A stretch of 64,000 nt of DNA from Apostichopus japonicus (taxonomy: Eukaryota; Echinodermata; Holothuroidea; Aspidochirotida; Stichopodidae), in contig NC_092567.1 of assembly GCF_037975245.1 (NCBI RefSeq), positions 8,060,714 to 8,124,713 of the forward strand. The letters are read 5' to 3'. Of this stretch, positions 12,722-24,854 are shown in pieces (position 1 is the stretch's first letter; every line of letters begins with the position of its first letter). The translations under genes were made by a program, and so were the position numbers. The notes under the pieces are model-generated. The model saw only the letters and a program-made list of their open reading frames with translations, was not told where the DNA came from and searched no databases.

Positions 12722-14495
12722 TACTGTAGAGGTTAGGATTCCGATTACCCTAGGAACCCTTTTTAACTGGTAGAAATTTTGAATAGAGCACTTTTACCGT
12801 TCTTCGTCGGTCTATGGACGTAATATGTGATTCGTGTTAGTTGTGAATCTACTCTAATCATCGATCTACTAATTAACATGAATGAAAATCGTAGGAGATA
12901 TATGTCCTGTGTAAACGTTTAAAAAAAACTATGATGACTTAATACTGCCATTATACGTTGATGTTGTCTTCGCTAAACACAACCAACGTACGTACCATTG
13001 ACGTTACAAACAGTAGTTTGCCATGCTAACATTTGATTTGTTGCAACTTTTCTACATTCTGCCAGTCTTGGCACCCTTACACATTGTATAATAAGTTAGG
13101 TTTGGCTAGATTTGGGCGACATCAGCAATTGCCGTGCAGTAATTAGGAATTAGGAATCATTCAAATAAAGAAAATATCGTAACACTTATTTCAGTTGAAA
13201 ACATTCGGATTCTTATTTGTACATGTTTACTTAATAGCATAAATTGGAAGATTGTTTGTATCTGTTGTCTTGTTTTTTTTCATTAGCCGTCTATTGTTCA
13301 CTCCAAAATATATGTTCCCTCTCCAATATAGTCATATTTTTTTCGGATCGTTTGCACACGTGAAGTTTGTTTCCATAATGTCCAGCATAAAAATGTCGTG
13401 CTTGCAAGGACCAGTTTCATTTGTATCCAGATACTGCCTTGGTTTGATTGGATGTATGTGTTGCAACGCCTAGAAACTTTTCTCTTTCACTTTAGCGCTA
13501 TACTCAGAAAAGACAGAAAAAAGATTGGGTAAGGTTGTTACTTCAAATCGATTCCAACTTTCTTGTATATAATTTAATATGACACTTGTAGGTGTGGGAG
13601 GAGGCAGGGTGGTAGCGCAGTCTTGAATTCTTGCAAGTTTCATAATATGTTGTATGTGCGCTATATAAAATAGACAACGTGTCGCACTAGTGTACTATGA
13701 GTTATTCTCTGAATATATTGATAAATACCTGGGATATATGGCAGGGATACCTCGGATCAAACACCTCGTAACAATAAGTAACAATGGGCATTTTATGGAT
13801 ATTCCCCCAACAAATTAGGATAGGGTTTGCTCCGCTTTGCTGGTTTTACTTTTCACAATTAAGTTCCGCCGAAGTTCTACCTTGTTGGCAGGTTATACGC
13901 ATGGACCACTATAGACATCCACGAAAAATCCCCGTATGAAACACACACATGCCACAGTAGGCCTACTGTATGCTATGTGATACGTTAAAGAACTTATTGG
14001 TGTGTGTTATGGAAATCCAGCTGTGAAGTTCATATATTTTAATTATTTTACTACGTGTTAGAGAAAAGCAAATGGAGTATGTGAAAAAGTGCGTGGTCAC
14101 TGGTGAACAAACAACTGCCTTTGGTATTTCTTTCTACTAAGGCTAGCGAGGCTTAACAAAGATCAACGTTACGATTGACTAGTTCTTGCATAGTTTCAAT
14201 CAGTCCTCACCATTATCAAATGATAAAGGTGAATTGGTAATTTAAGTATTAAACTGTTTGTTGTGTTGTCAAATAAATCATTGCATCACTGTTGGAGGTC
14301 GCACGTGATGCATTTAATGACATGTATATCTAATCTTATGAAACCGTTCCATAATCGTAATTCTCAGGAGTATTCGACGAGATATTAACTTGCCCTTAGC
14401 AACAAAAGGTAGATTCCATATGCGTCATAAAACTGAGCAATACAAGACGTCAATTGTTACACGCCATTGCATAGCAATACTAATTTGCTATGGTA
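10745..14495. repeat. Segmental duplication, segment B copy 1
   Basis: Collinear with 39800-43570. For example gtgaacctttctgtaaagacaa occurs at 10880 and about 39950, and cttcgctaaacacaaccaac at about 12968 and 42020. It contains a (TA)n run at 12672-12710 that is nearly missing from copy 2, and a C tract near 12057. No coding region is supported. Confidence 0.8.
12672..12722. repeat. (TA)n microsatellite in segment B copy 1
   Basis: About 45 bp of TA dinucleotides; the paralogous position near 41729 has only atatatat, showing expansion or loss after duplication. Confidence 0.9.
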
Positions 14496-14599
14496 GCTAT
14501 AAGATCATGACCTCAGTTGTTGTGGAATCATATACATGCAAGGCGAACCACTAGAGTTGAGTGTCGAAAGGGACAAGGGGTCACAATGGTTGGTATACG

Positions 14600-15409
14600 T
14601 TGTTATGCGCGATTCCGCATTGACATATACGATCGAGGTTAATGTACACGCCGATTGTTGAGTAATTGTCGTGTGCCTCGTCGACAAGCGGTAAGATTAT
14701 TTTTGGGGTACAAACTAGAAACTAGAACTTGATCCAAGTTAGAACTTAGCTAGGCAAGGACTTCACAGTAGGGTGACATGTGAATATCTTCTTAATAGAA
14801 AACGCTATAGTAAATTTGATTTAGCGAGAATTTCATTTGAACAGTTCCCATATTCAAAGTGCGTGTCGTAACCAATGAACGTTACTTAAAACAGGCGCAT
14901 TCGTAAAAACCTTTACAAAGGCTTTCACACCATCAGTGTATTAATTTAGTAACTGGTGTTTCCCTGCTATTGTTTATGTAGTATGACCTCTGCCTCGGTT
15001 GGATTCATATGAATAGATGTGTTATGTTACTGCGTTACCTGCAGAAATGACTCATATTTTAGTAAAGCTTTCAAATACAGGTAAACAATAGAAAATGTGA
15101 TAGAATTGCTCAAATCAGAACGTATGGCACATCAGTTGTACGACAGGTGTTAACACGGCGATCACGGTTATACACGAAGTAGTGGATGTGTTCCTCCAAA
15201 AACCTTGTATATCGGGTTGATGTCTTCACACTTTGGATATGTTGACTGTGTTTGTAATGGAATTCCGATGTTGTCACATTGACCTTAGATTTAGAAAGGC
15301 TTGATCTACTGCTATGGCATTGTATGTTCATCAACACTTCCTCAACCAAACAGTTGAACATCACCTCCCATTCCAGGACCATTCGATACTAGAACCAATT
15401 ATCAAGGAT
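14600..15409. repeat. Third, partial copy of the segment A tail (left part)
   Basis: Similar to 6460-7254 and 31270-32648, for example cgcgattccgcattga, and aacgtatggcacatcagttgtacgacagg at 15119. It is more diverged than the other two copies from each other. Its continuation is 27509-27860, split off by the 12-kb Kolobok-like element. Confidence 0.75.
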
Positions 15410-15413
15410 TTAA
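15410..15413. repeat. TTAA target-site duplication, left
   Basis: TTAA immediately outside the left terminal inverted repeat. The upstream flank (accaattatcaaggat) matches the paralogous flank at about 7240-7254. Confidence 0.9.
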
Positions 15414-15427
15414 AGGCCAGATATCGT
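15414..15427 (+). repeat. Left terminal inverted repeat of the Kolobok-like element
   Basis: AGGCCAGATATCGT. It pairs with 27491-27504 with one mismatch at the tenth base. Sequence inward of this point no longer matches the other end. Confidence 0.88.
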
Positions 15428-15648
15428 GATTTTTGGTGGGAGGCGTACAATTAATTCACTGCCCATGCGCGGTTATTGGACTACCAAGCTCGGAAAACCG
15501 TTGCCGAAAAGTTTCAATAGCCGATATGCGTACGATATTGTACACACTGTAGTGTATATACGCTGTGTGTACAACTATATATGGTGTACCCATCTCAGCA
15601 CCACTAGACTTGTATATGCACTGACAGGCTGCACTGTCCGTTATAGCT

Positions 15649-18600
15649 ATGGAGAGTGTTGGAGCGGGTGCACCTCCTCCTAAAAGACCAAGAGGAAGAC
15701 CTCCGCGTGGTAATCCTCCAGCGAAACGAGCTTATAGTCTCGATCGGGCCAAACGTGAGGGGACAAGAGTGTATCTTTTAGATTCTTTTCCTTCTTGGGT
15801 ACAACAAAAGAAAGAATTTGAAACTTCATCTGGAGATGGTGAAGCTGGAAAGAAGTCGTCGCATGCGGAGTTTGCAAATCACCTACTGAAACATCACAGC
15901 GACAGACTGTGTCGTTTATGTAAAAGGTAAGATTTCTTGATTCACACATTACCAAATGATTAGGCAAGTGCATTACTGCAAAATTAAATAAAAAAAGTAA
16001 GCAGTTGTCCATGAATGATTGGGAGTACATCACAGTAAAGAAAGGTTTGGGTTTGGCCTAGCTTCTGTGACTATAGGTTAGGGCCCATAGGCTTACCTAG
16101 CTTTATGATGGATTATAGGCTATACTAGGCCCCAAACAACTGCGAAGCTATATATGCTAAGTGTGAATATGTATTCAAGAACCTGCAGGCAAGATGTGTA
16201 TCTAGGTAATTGTTGTGATATAAATTTTCAGGGAATAAATCCTTCTCTATTCAAATATTTAAATTGAATTACACTTGAATTGATACACGGAACCGCGAAT
16301 ATGTTCAGATACAGCTCGAATGAGCATAATTAATCTGGATGTATACTCGAAAGTAAACCTGTACTGTACTTGAAGAACCAAATTTGAAGGTCTAGGCAAA
16401 TACTAAGAGACACAGTATAGTGCTGGGTATACTGTACATTATGTTAGCGGCTACACCAAGCCGAGGTAAAATGCTTTAATGAGTAGGCCTATTCATTATT
16501 GGTTGCAGTTTACCAATTCCACCCTGCACCACCAGAACAATCACAAAATATTTAATCCAATTAACGCACAACTTCTCACTCAGTACTGTTATAAAAAAAA
16601 AATCACCAAGTTTAGCAAAGACATTCAAATTTAGAGAAAAATGGGGAAAATAAAATACTAAGGCCGGTAAGAGCTAGATGTCCATTATCACTTATCCAAA
16701 CCCTAAACACTAATCTAGGCCCATATTCCAAAGAGAACCTAATTACAATGCTTTTTATTTTACTCTGAACATGATAGAATCTTCGCAATACCTATTCTGT
16801 GACATGTAGACTGAGAACACTGTGTGGGTGGTAAATGGGTTATAATTATTTTGTGATTTTAGAGGATGTGTATGATTCTGTTTTAAGATTGTCCATCATT
16901 GATTAATTATTAATATCGGCATTGTGAGCTCGCTACCTAAATTTCCAGACAAATATTGCAATTATTGGACTTTCACAGTTTTACACACCATGTACTAAAT
17001 TGAGTTCATTAATCCTTGGCAAACAGGAATTTTGACAATGGTGCAGCCACATTTTAAGTCTTCTTTGAGCTGCAGTCTAGTCTGCAAATACTCAATAAAG
17101 TAGATTAATATTTCAATATGGCTATACACACAAATGATCCTACAAAGATTTGAAAATTCTTTTGGACTTTAAAAAACTAGTTACACATCAACAATTTTGT
17201 TTGTGAATGCCTATAGCTGGCTACTTAAGATAAAAGCTGTTGTACATGCAGCTATTGCAGTATGTATTACAGCCTATATTCGTATAGGTAGCTCGTTTTT
17301 CTTTACCTTCGCATGTTATAAACCATGCTTTGAACTAGCTGTGAATCATCTTGTGAAATAATTATACTTTATCTGTTTTTTAGATCATACCAAATTTCAG
17401 TGGAGACTCAAACAAACAAAGATGATACACTACCAGATACAAGCACAATTGGATCTGCAGGTAGTTACATTTTTGATAATAGTCATGTTGAATATGAGAT
17501 GCACGTAATGAGACTTGCAATATATTTGGTCTCCAACAAGTTTGGCAGTTTCAATGTATAAATTATTGAGGGAAAAGTAATTGCATGTTCAACTCCATGG
17601 TCAAATGTACCCTTATGGATACTAATACCAAATAATTTCTGTAAAATACGATAAGTGCTGCATTGAGGAAGAACTAAAAGTAAAATACATTCATCCTGCT
17701 CCTGCTCAACATGAAAACATTTACATAAAATATAACTTTACAACTTTAATGCCAATGTTCCAGGTGTATGATTTGTACTATGTGGAAGCGTGTATTGCCG
17801 GCAGACAAATTCTATTACTAATGTTGCATTTTCAGAAGTCTCTGTTAAGTGTATTTTATATACTATAGATACAAATGTATTCACAAAGTATATGTATATG
17901 AATTACATAAGCTTATGTTGGAATTTTTGAAAACTGGAGCAATAGTATGTATGTTGGTGCATGCATGTATGAGCAAAAGGATCGAATGACAGAATAATTA
18001 AGGTAACAGTCAACAGTATCCTATACGTTCAAGGTCAAACAAACTACTTGTGTAAGGTTTTTTATCCCAGTAGTATGTATTTGTATGATCACTGGTTTTG
18101 CTAACATTCTTTCTTTTTCAAGAGCCCTTTGGTGCCCTTAAGTGTTTCTCTTTTTCTACTGTGCAGCAATTGTTGTGTTATTTCTCTAAGAACAAATGAC
18201 CAATTAGTTATAAGTGAATTTGTTTTTTTGAACTGTCTATACAGGGAATGATGATAGGAAGAGAATGTCTTCAACCCCACATACATCAAAAGCCAGAAGA
18301 CAACTTGTGGAAGACTACATGCCATCTCCTATTGTGCAACATCTTGCTGGACCCTCAAATCAACATGAAGACATCATGGATGGGTGTACTGAAGAGTAAG
18401 TTAGTCTCTGGTCTACACTGTCTAGCCTGTAGCATATATCCTTATAAGTAAAGTCAAACCATGTGAGAAAATGAATACTTAGTTTAGAGTACATGGAGCC
18501 CTTAGAACTTGATTTAAAAAATGTCTAAACTTTCAAAAATCTTTCAAATTGCTTGACTTATTGTTTGGCTCTTTAAGAATTAAGTTCTACAGGAAGTCAT

Positions 18601-21600
18601 GGATGTTGACAATTTTAAATCTTAGTCTAAGAATCTGTTACAGTTTTGCAGCACCAATGTTCTAGCTAGTAGGATAGGTATCAAAGATGGAATCCCTTCC
18701 TCTTGTACAGTACTTCATGTGGGATGAGGGATGAATTAATTGTTGTCCACTCCCTAACCAGAAGATTGCCCCACTTGACCAACTGAAAAGTGAAAACCTC
18801 AAGTACCTATACAGTAGGATAATTTTTCCATAAATTTTTATTCTTTATTTTGCAGATCAGACCTAAGTGACCTAGAAATAGACGATGCTTTGGACAGTTA
18901 CAGAGGTGATGATGCAACTTTTGGAAAGAGGTATGTGAAGAAAGCATATCATAATTTGACTCGCGTGTTATGTATTAGCATGCTTTGTTAAATATTAATC
19001 CAGTAGCCTTAAAAATATTATGCCATCTTGTTCTCTAACAATACTTAAAATAAAAATAAAAATAAAATATATGCAACTTCACTGGAAAACATATCTGAGA
19101 GAAGACAATTCAAGTTTAATTTCAATGAAGTGTTTAATGTGCAGCTACCCCCACCCCCCCCCCCAATATTGTATATTGAAGAAAAGGACAGTAAAACAAC
19201 CATATCAACAAGGTCAATTGTTTAGTAAAAACAATATTGTGATAGGGATAAACATACAACTTGTGCAGAGTAGTTGTTGCAGTTTTCAGCTTCTTTCATT
19301 TCTGCACTTCAACCATTTCTGCACTTCAACCACAGGAAGGGTAGCATAAAAAAAAATTTGGAGAACCCACACTGGGATTAGTTACAGCTGACTGATTCTT
19401 TACAATGAGCTTACTGTAATGAGTATCTTACACCAATCAAGCTATTGACCACAAATCACTATTCTCAGGATGAAGTAATTCCTTCCTGTTGATCGAACCC
19501 ACAATAGACTTGAAACTCTTAACACCTAGCTGTGTGTAAACATGGTAAGATGGGTCTGAAGCTGGTATTACATGAGAAAATAAATACTTTGGCAATTAAA
19601 TGTATCTTCCTGAGAAAGACTGTCTGAGGAAATCCTCTCCTACCAGTGGTGAAAAGTAAACAAGAGGACAATAGCACAGAGTTGTATATCTTATTGCCAG
19701 CGAACACTGATTTCAATTGAACAAATTTATCATTGACTGCACAATCTGATAATCAGTGCACTTGGTTTGATGGGTGGGGGGGCGGACTTCTCCCCCACAA
19801 TACATTTGTGCCCCCTAAAATAAAGTGGATTGGGGAGCATATGAAGTATTTCGAGACTGAAATTTGTAAGGTTGTTGAGTATTAATGCACATGCATATCT
19901 TTGTCATTCATCACGGATATACAGACAAATGTCTGTGCCCTACCAGTTCCCCCCTCCCCCCCCTCACTTCTCCAAGTGGAAAATCATTGCTACATATGCC
20001 ACTGCTGGCAATGTGTTCTTTGAAGTTAACATGTCATACTATGCATTTTTTTGGAACCAAATTGTGACCAAAACATGCATGTAATAGAAATCTGACCATA
20101 CAGCTTCAAAACCATTTTTGAGATTTATGAGAGAATTGATAGAAATGTTTATTGTTTTTCACTATGGTTATTGGTTCCTTCCATCAAACTCTTCCTGTGA
20201 ACTTATATTTCCACAGACCAGATGATGAAGAAACAGCAGAGTCAGAGGTTTTCCATTTTGATACCGGGTCATGTGACCAAATGCTGGAAGACGAGTCAGT
20301 TGATCCACATTCAGGAGAAGCCTCGTCTGGTGAAATTGACGATGCAAAGTGCATTGTATCTCTTAGAGAGATAACAAAATTATTGCAAAATGTTTATGGT
20401 GCAAATTGTTCAAAATGCAGTGACAAACTTATTTACAGCACCAATCCCATAGGTACTGCAGTTATTTTTAAGTGGAGCTGTAGTAATGGCCATGTAGGTG
20501 TGTGGCATTCACAGCCACGCTTTTCAAATATGTTTTCAGGTAACATTCAGTTCCCTTCAGCTGTTGTTTTATCTGGAAATAATTTTTCAAAGATGGCTCT
20601 CTTTTTCAAATTTTGTAAAATTCATTTTGTTAGTTCCACTACTTTTTTTCGAGTCCAAAGACTATATGTTTCACCGTCTGTAAAAGACGAATGGCGGACT
20701 CACCAGAGCAGCTTATTTGAATCTCTGAAGGAGCAGCAATTGTGTGTTGCAGGTGATGGGAGAACAGATTCTCCAGGGCATTGTGCCCAATATTGTACTT
20801 ACAGTTTCATGGACACCAGTGGTTCAAAAATTCTGCATGTAGATGTTGTTGATGTTCGTGAAACCGGGGGTAAGAGCACAAACATGGAAAGGCTAGCATT
20901 TGAAAGAGGGCTAGATTACTTAATGGCAAATGTTAATGTTACTGAGGTTGTAACAGATGCCCATGTCCAGACAACAGCACTCATCAAAAATTGTGAGAAA
21001 TATGAAAATGTAGAGCACAGCATTGATGTATGGCATGGTGCCAAAAATTTTGTTAAGAAGGTCATTGCACTTTCTCAAATGAAGGGTAATGAAGACCTAC
21101 GTTTATGGATACCAGCCATTCGTAATCATTTCTGGCATTGCTCAAGGGAATGTGCTGGTGATGTGTTAAAACTGAAGGCATTGTGGTGGTCAATGCTACA
21201 TCATATAGTCAATGAGCATGACTGGGTTCTCTCCATAGATGGATCCATTGGTAAGTGCCAGCATGGGGAACTAGATCCATCGGAGAGGAATAAACCATGG
21301 CTCAAGAAAGATTCTCCACCTCATGCTGCTCTCAGAAAAGCCATGACAAACAAACGATTCTTGAATATGTTACCATATTACAAGAACTTTAAGCATACTG
21401 GTAATCTTGAATCGTTTCATAACCATATGTTGATGTATGCTAGTAAACGATGTTCATATTCATTTGAAGGTTATGTAACAAGAATGCTGTTGTCTGCTAT
21501 TGACCACAATTATCATTCAGACAGAGAATATGCAGCTCCTAAGGATGTAGTGTCAGGTTACCGGCAGAAATATAGTAAGAGGACAAGAAAGTGGGCACCT

Positions 21601-21813
21601 GAACGGTTGAAGGTAGCCAAGGATTATGGTTACATCCCCCAACTCATGAGAAGAATATTTTCCATGAGAGCCACAACACCAGGGCATCTTTCACAACATG
21701 TCTCTTTAGCATCAAATAATCCGCTCCTTCTGCAGTCAAATATAGCGAATGTTCCAAAGCCCAGTATTACTCAATTACTTCAGGAGCACAAGTCACGGTT
21801 TGAAAAAAATTAA
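15649..21813 (+). CDS. Kolobok-type DDE transposase, five exons, 725 aa
   Basis: Exons by GT-AG sites and frame: 15649-15926, 17384-17460, 18245-18395, 18856-18930 and 20217-21813, totalling 2178 nt (725 codons plus stop), with phase kept at all four introns. The first ATG (15649) lies 235 bp inside the element. Residues 12-21 (KRPRGRPPRG) form an AT-hook with basic flanks, likely DNA-binding and nuclear. A CxxC pair sits at the end of exon 1. Residues about 146-245 are acidic. C258/C261 with C282/H286 look like a zinc ribbon. The catalytic core shows DGRTDSPG (D374), then VVTDAH (D441), a WHGAKNF motif, and GNLESFHN (E592), which I read as the DDE triad. Proteins with this core are the transposases of TTAA-targeting Kolobok elements. 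The predicted role is excision and insertion of the host element. No stop or frameshift is seen. A domesticated gene is an alternative, but the intact element ends argue against it. The exon model has not been tested against RNA. Confidence 0.88.
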
Positions 21814-24800
21814 ACAACTATTGTCAGTGTCTTTCCCCCATCATTGTGTAAGCTGCATATTCTCTGTACGATATATTGTTTTGTAATAACCATTCATTGT
21901 GATTCTCTAATGCACTCATTCATGGTTTACATGGAATTAATATATTCTACATGGGTTGAACATAATTGCAGTACTTGTGTATTGTAAACCTACTGTAGAA
22001 GTCAATAACACTGGCATATGGGTAATGTATTTTATTTGTGCATTGTATATTCCACCTGAAGTAATTTTTAAAGGAGCTTTTAGAATGACTGTCATCATGT
22101 TAAATATTTTGATATTTGAGCCAAACTGAAAACATCTTTCTATAGCCTTCTTGACCTTGGAATTTTCATTCAATATTGTCAATATAATTTGTGATAAACT
22201 TCTGCCTGATTGTTTGGCATCACTTCGATATCCCATTATGGTTTGAACTGTATTTTTTTCTTTTGATTTAAACATTGAATTTGGAAAATGTTTTCTTACT
22301 TTTTATCTTAGCAACAGCAACTTTCTTGAATTAAAGCACATTGTCTATGTTGTTTCTATGTCACACCTTGTGGAGTCATCTGTGGGCAAACTTTTTGTTC
22401 TATGAGTGTTTGTATCATTTCGAAACTTTGAGGCCCAGTCTGGCTTAATCTAGAGGCTAAATATTTAAATTAGCACAAAATTTGTTCTAACTATCATCAG
22501 GCTGACATTAGTTGAAATTAGAATGAACACAACATTAGTCAAACTGGAGGTCAATGTTTGAGGCCAGCTCTGGGCTTATGTTATGTTCCATGGGCTCACA
22601 CAAGCCCAGTCAAATGTAGATGAGGCTATATATTTTTTTAGTATGAATAGGCCTTTCAAAATTTCCTAACCTTTGTATCCAGAGCTATGGCAGTGTAACA
22701 TAGTATTGATGAGTCATTCATGATCATTTTGTTTTATAACATTGTAGCAATGCTTCACGTCACAGTTGTTGCAGAGTAATACAGATTCATAAATGTATGT
22801 AATAGTAAACATCTGTCTCAAGTTATCATTCTTCGTTATTGACTCTTGTAGCTATCACTCAGATAATGCTAGAAAGATCTGAGATTTTGCTATTTAATAG
22901 AGGGGGTTTTAGTTGGTTGGGTAGTTTTTGCGAGGGATTTAAAATGACATTGTTGATGCCAATGCACCACCCTAAGGTCCCCCTGCCCCCCCCCCCCACT
23001 TTGAGAATATGAATAACTATGACAAAGCTTTTGTGGTAAGGATTGGCAGCCAAAAGCATGGGTCTATATATTTAGTGTCCTCTGAGATATAATAGGGGAA
23101 TGTACAAGTATATCATGAACCTGCTGGGTCAATCCATGACTAGCCCACTCTTCAACTTTTCCCAGCAATCCTGCCTCCCATTTTTGTGGTTAGGAACTAG
23201 TACTTTCTCAAGGTTTGACATGAATGGGACTATATGGATCGCTGGGATTTAATGTCCATGATAATTTAGAGGAAAGCCTGATGCCTGTAATATAATTGCT
23301 GTGAGATATAGGGGCATTAGAGTGGAAAGTGGGGCAGCTGTATGCAAGGGAATTTAGTGTAGTCCTAACAAGGCCAACCTTCCTAAGTCCTCAAAATTTA
23401 GTAGGAATTAGTACTTTCCCAGTTTTTTGCAGGAATGGTTGGGACCTAACAGTATGGATGACTGAGTGTTAGTATCCTCCCTGATAAATAGAGAAAAACA
23501 TAAGGCCTACAACATAATTGTTTTGGACAGACATGGGTACAACTTTCTATATAGATTTATTTTTCATTAGCCTAGATTAACAAATGTAAAAACATGCAAA
23601 TAAAAAAGATGGAAAGAAGAAAATCTGCTATATTGCATTTTCTCTCCACTGAAAATTTGTTAACTTAAATGAATGAAAATTTGTTCAGTTAAACATGACG
23701 ACGATTTCTCACCACCTACATTTGAAAAAGCTGACTGCTTTTTACTCAAGAGTTCAGTAAATTTTAGCTTAGATGATAACAGTTAAAATCGATACTATTA
23801 ACACACAATCTTCATGAAAGGAATATATAAACCTATGTGTTAATAAATATGGAGCTGGTTATTACTGCTGACCAAGTTGTTGATGAATTTATAGGCTAAC
23901 CTCTTGTTATACTCTAAGCAGCTTCATACAATATCATGAGGATGATAGAGGCACAGAATCTTTACATCACAGAATAAGGATAATAGCATATTAAGGCAAA
24001 TCAGCATGCATAGTTGCATTTTCAAATAGGTGCAATGTAAAAGAAAAGGAAAAAGATGAACACCACTGACAGGAAATCTGCTCACAATTTGTCACCAACA
24101 CAAAATACCTATGATATACCTATGCTAGCAATTGCTTCATAGTATGGACAAGATACTTATAGGATTTTTTTAAAAGAGATTTCCTATTACAAGAATAGCC
24201 TTGATTTATGACTTTAAATGTGACAGATACAAATATTTGAAATACATAACATACATATTTTACAAGATATTCAAAGATTGAACTCAATGAAGAAACAAAA
24301 AAAAGGGTGACTATTAAATTTCCAATTCAACAATTCATCCAAATAAAGACTTTTAGATTGAACCCTGTTGACTTATGACATTTGATGTATAACAATTTTA
24401 GGACCATCTGCTCACCAGGGCAATCTACATTAACATTCATCCTGCTACATTACCATGTTTACCTCACATGAGGTTTGGCCTTTAAAAGTAGCGTTACCTT
24501 TTACCAAGGAGACAACACACAACTACAATATCATGAACTTGGAGGTTTGAAGCTATATGTTACCAGCAAGAAATGAAAATACTATATAACTGGAATATGA
24601 GTCCCATGTATGCATATCAACGCATAATATGAAAATGCAAACTTTATTTCATTTCAAGCAAGAATAGTGTAATACATATTGTTTATCTCATAGTTTTAAG
24701 TGGATATGAGGTGTTTATGATTATATCATGATGGTAATGATAATAAGTTCAATTTAGGGGTTTAACTGCAGATATCTCTAAGTTAAATCAACAAGTAAAG

Positions 24801-24854
24801 ATTATGTGAACTAGCAAAATGAAATAATTTGGAGCCTGGCAACAATCCACTTGT
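21814..24854. other. Intergenic spacer between the convergent transposon genes
   Basis: About 3 kb of AT-rich sequence between the two stop codons. It should hold both 3' ends. An ATTAAA at 22330 could serve the transposase transcript. There is a C homopolymer near 22987. No convincing reading frame is visible on either strand. Confidence 0.6.
24643..24648 (-). terminator. Candidate polyadenylation signal for the ballast-domain gene
   Basis: AATAAA on the minus strand (TTTATT on +), about 210 bases past the stop codon. Position is plausible, but such hexamers are frequent in AT-rich DNA. Confidence 0.4.

Noticed and set aside
20152-20216. In-frame ATG at 20152 as the start of a 553-aa single-exon transposase
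   Set aside because: A good acceptor (tttccacag) ends at 20216 and four upstream exons join in phase; the first 21 codons are intron.
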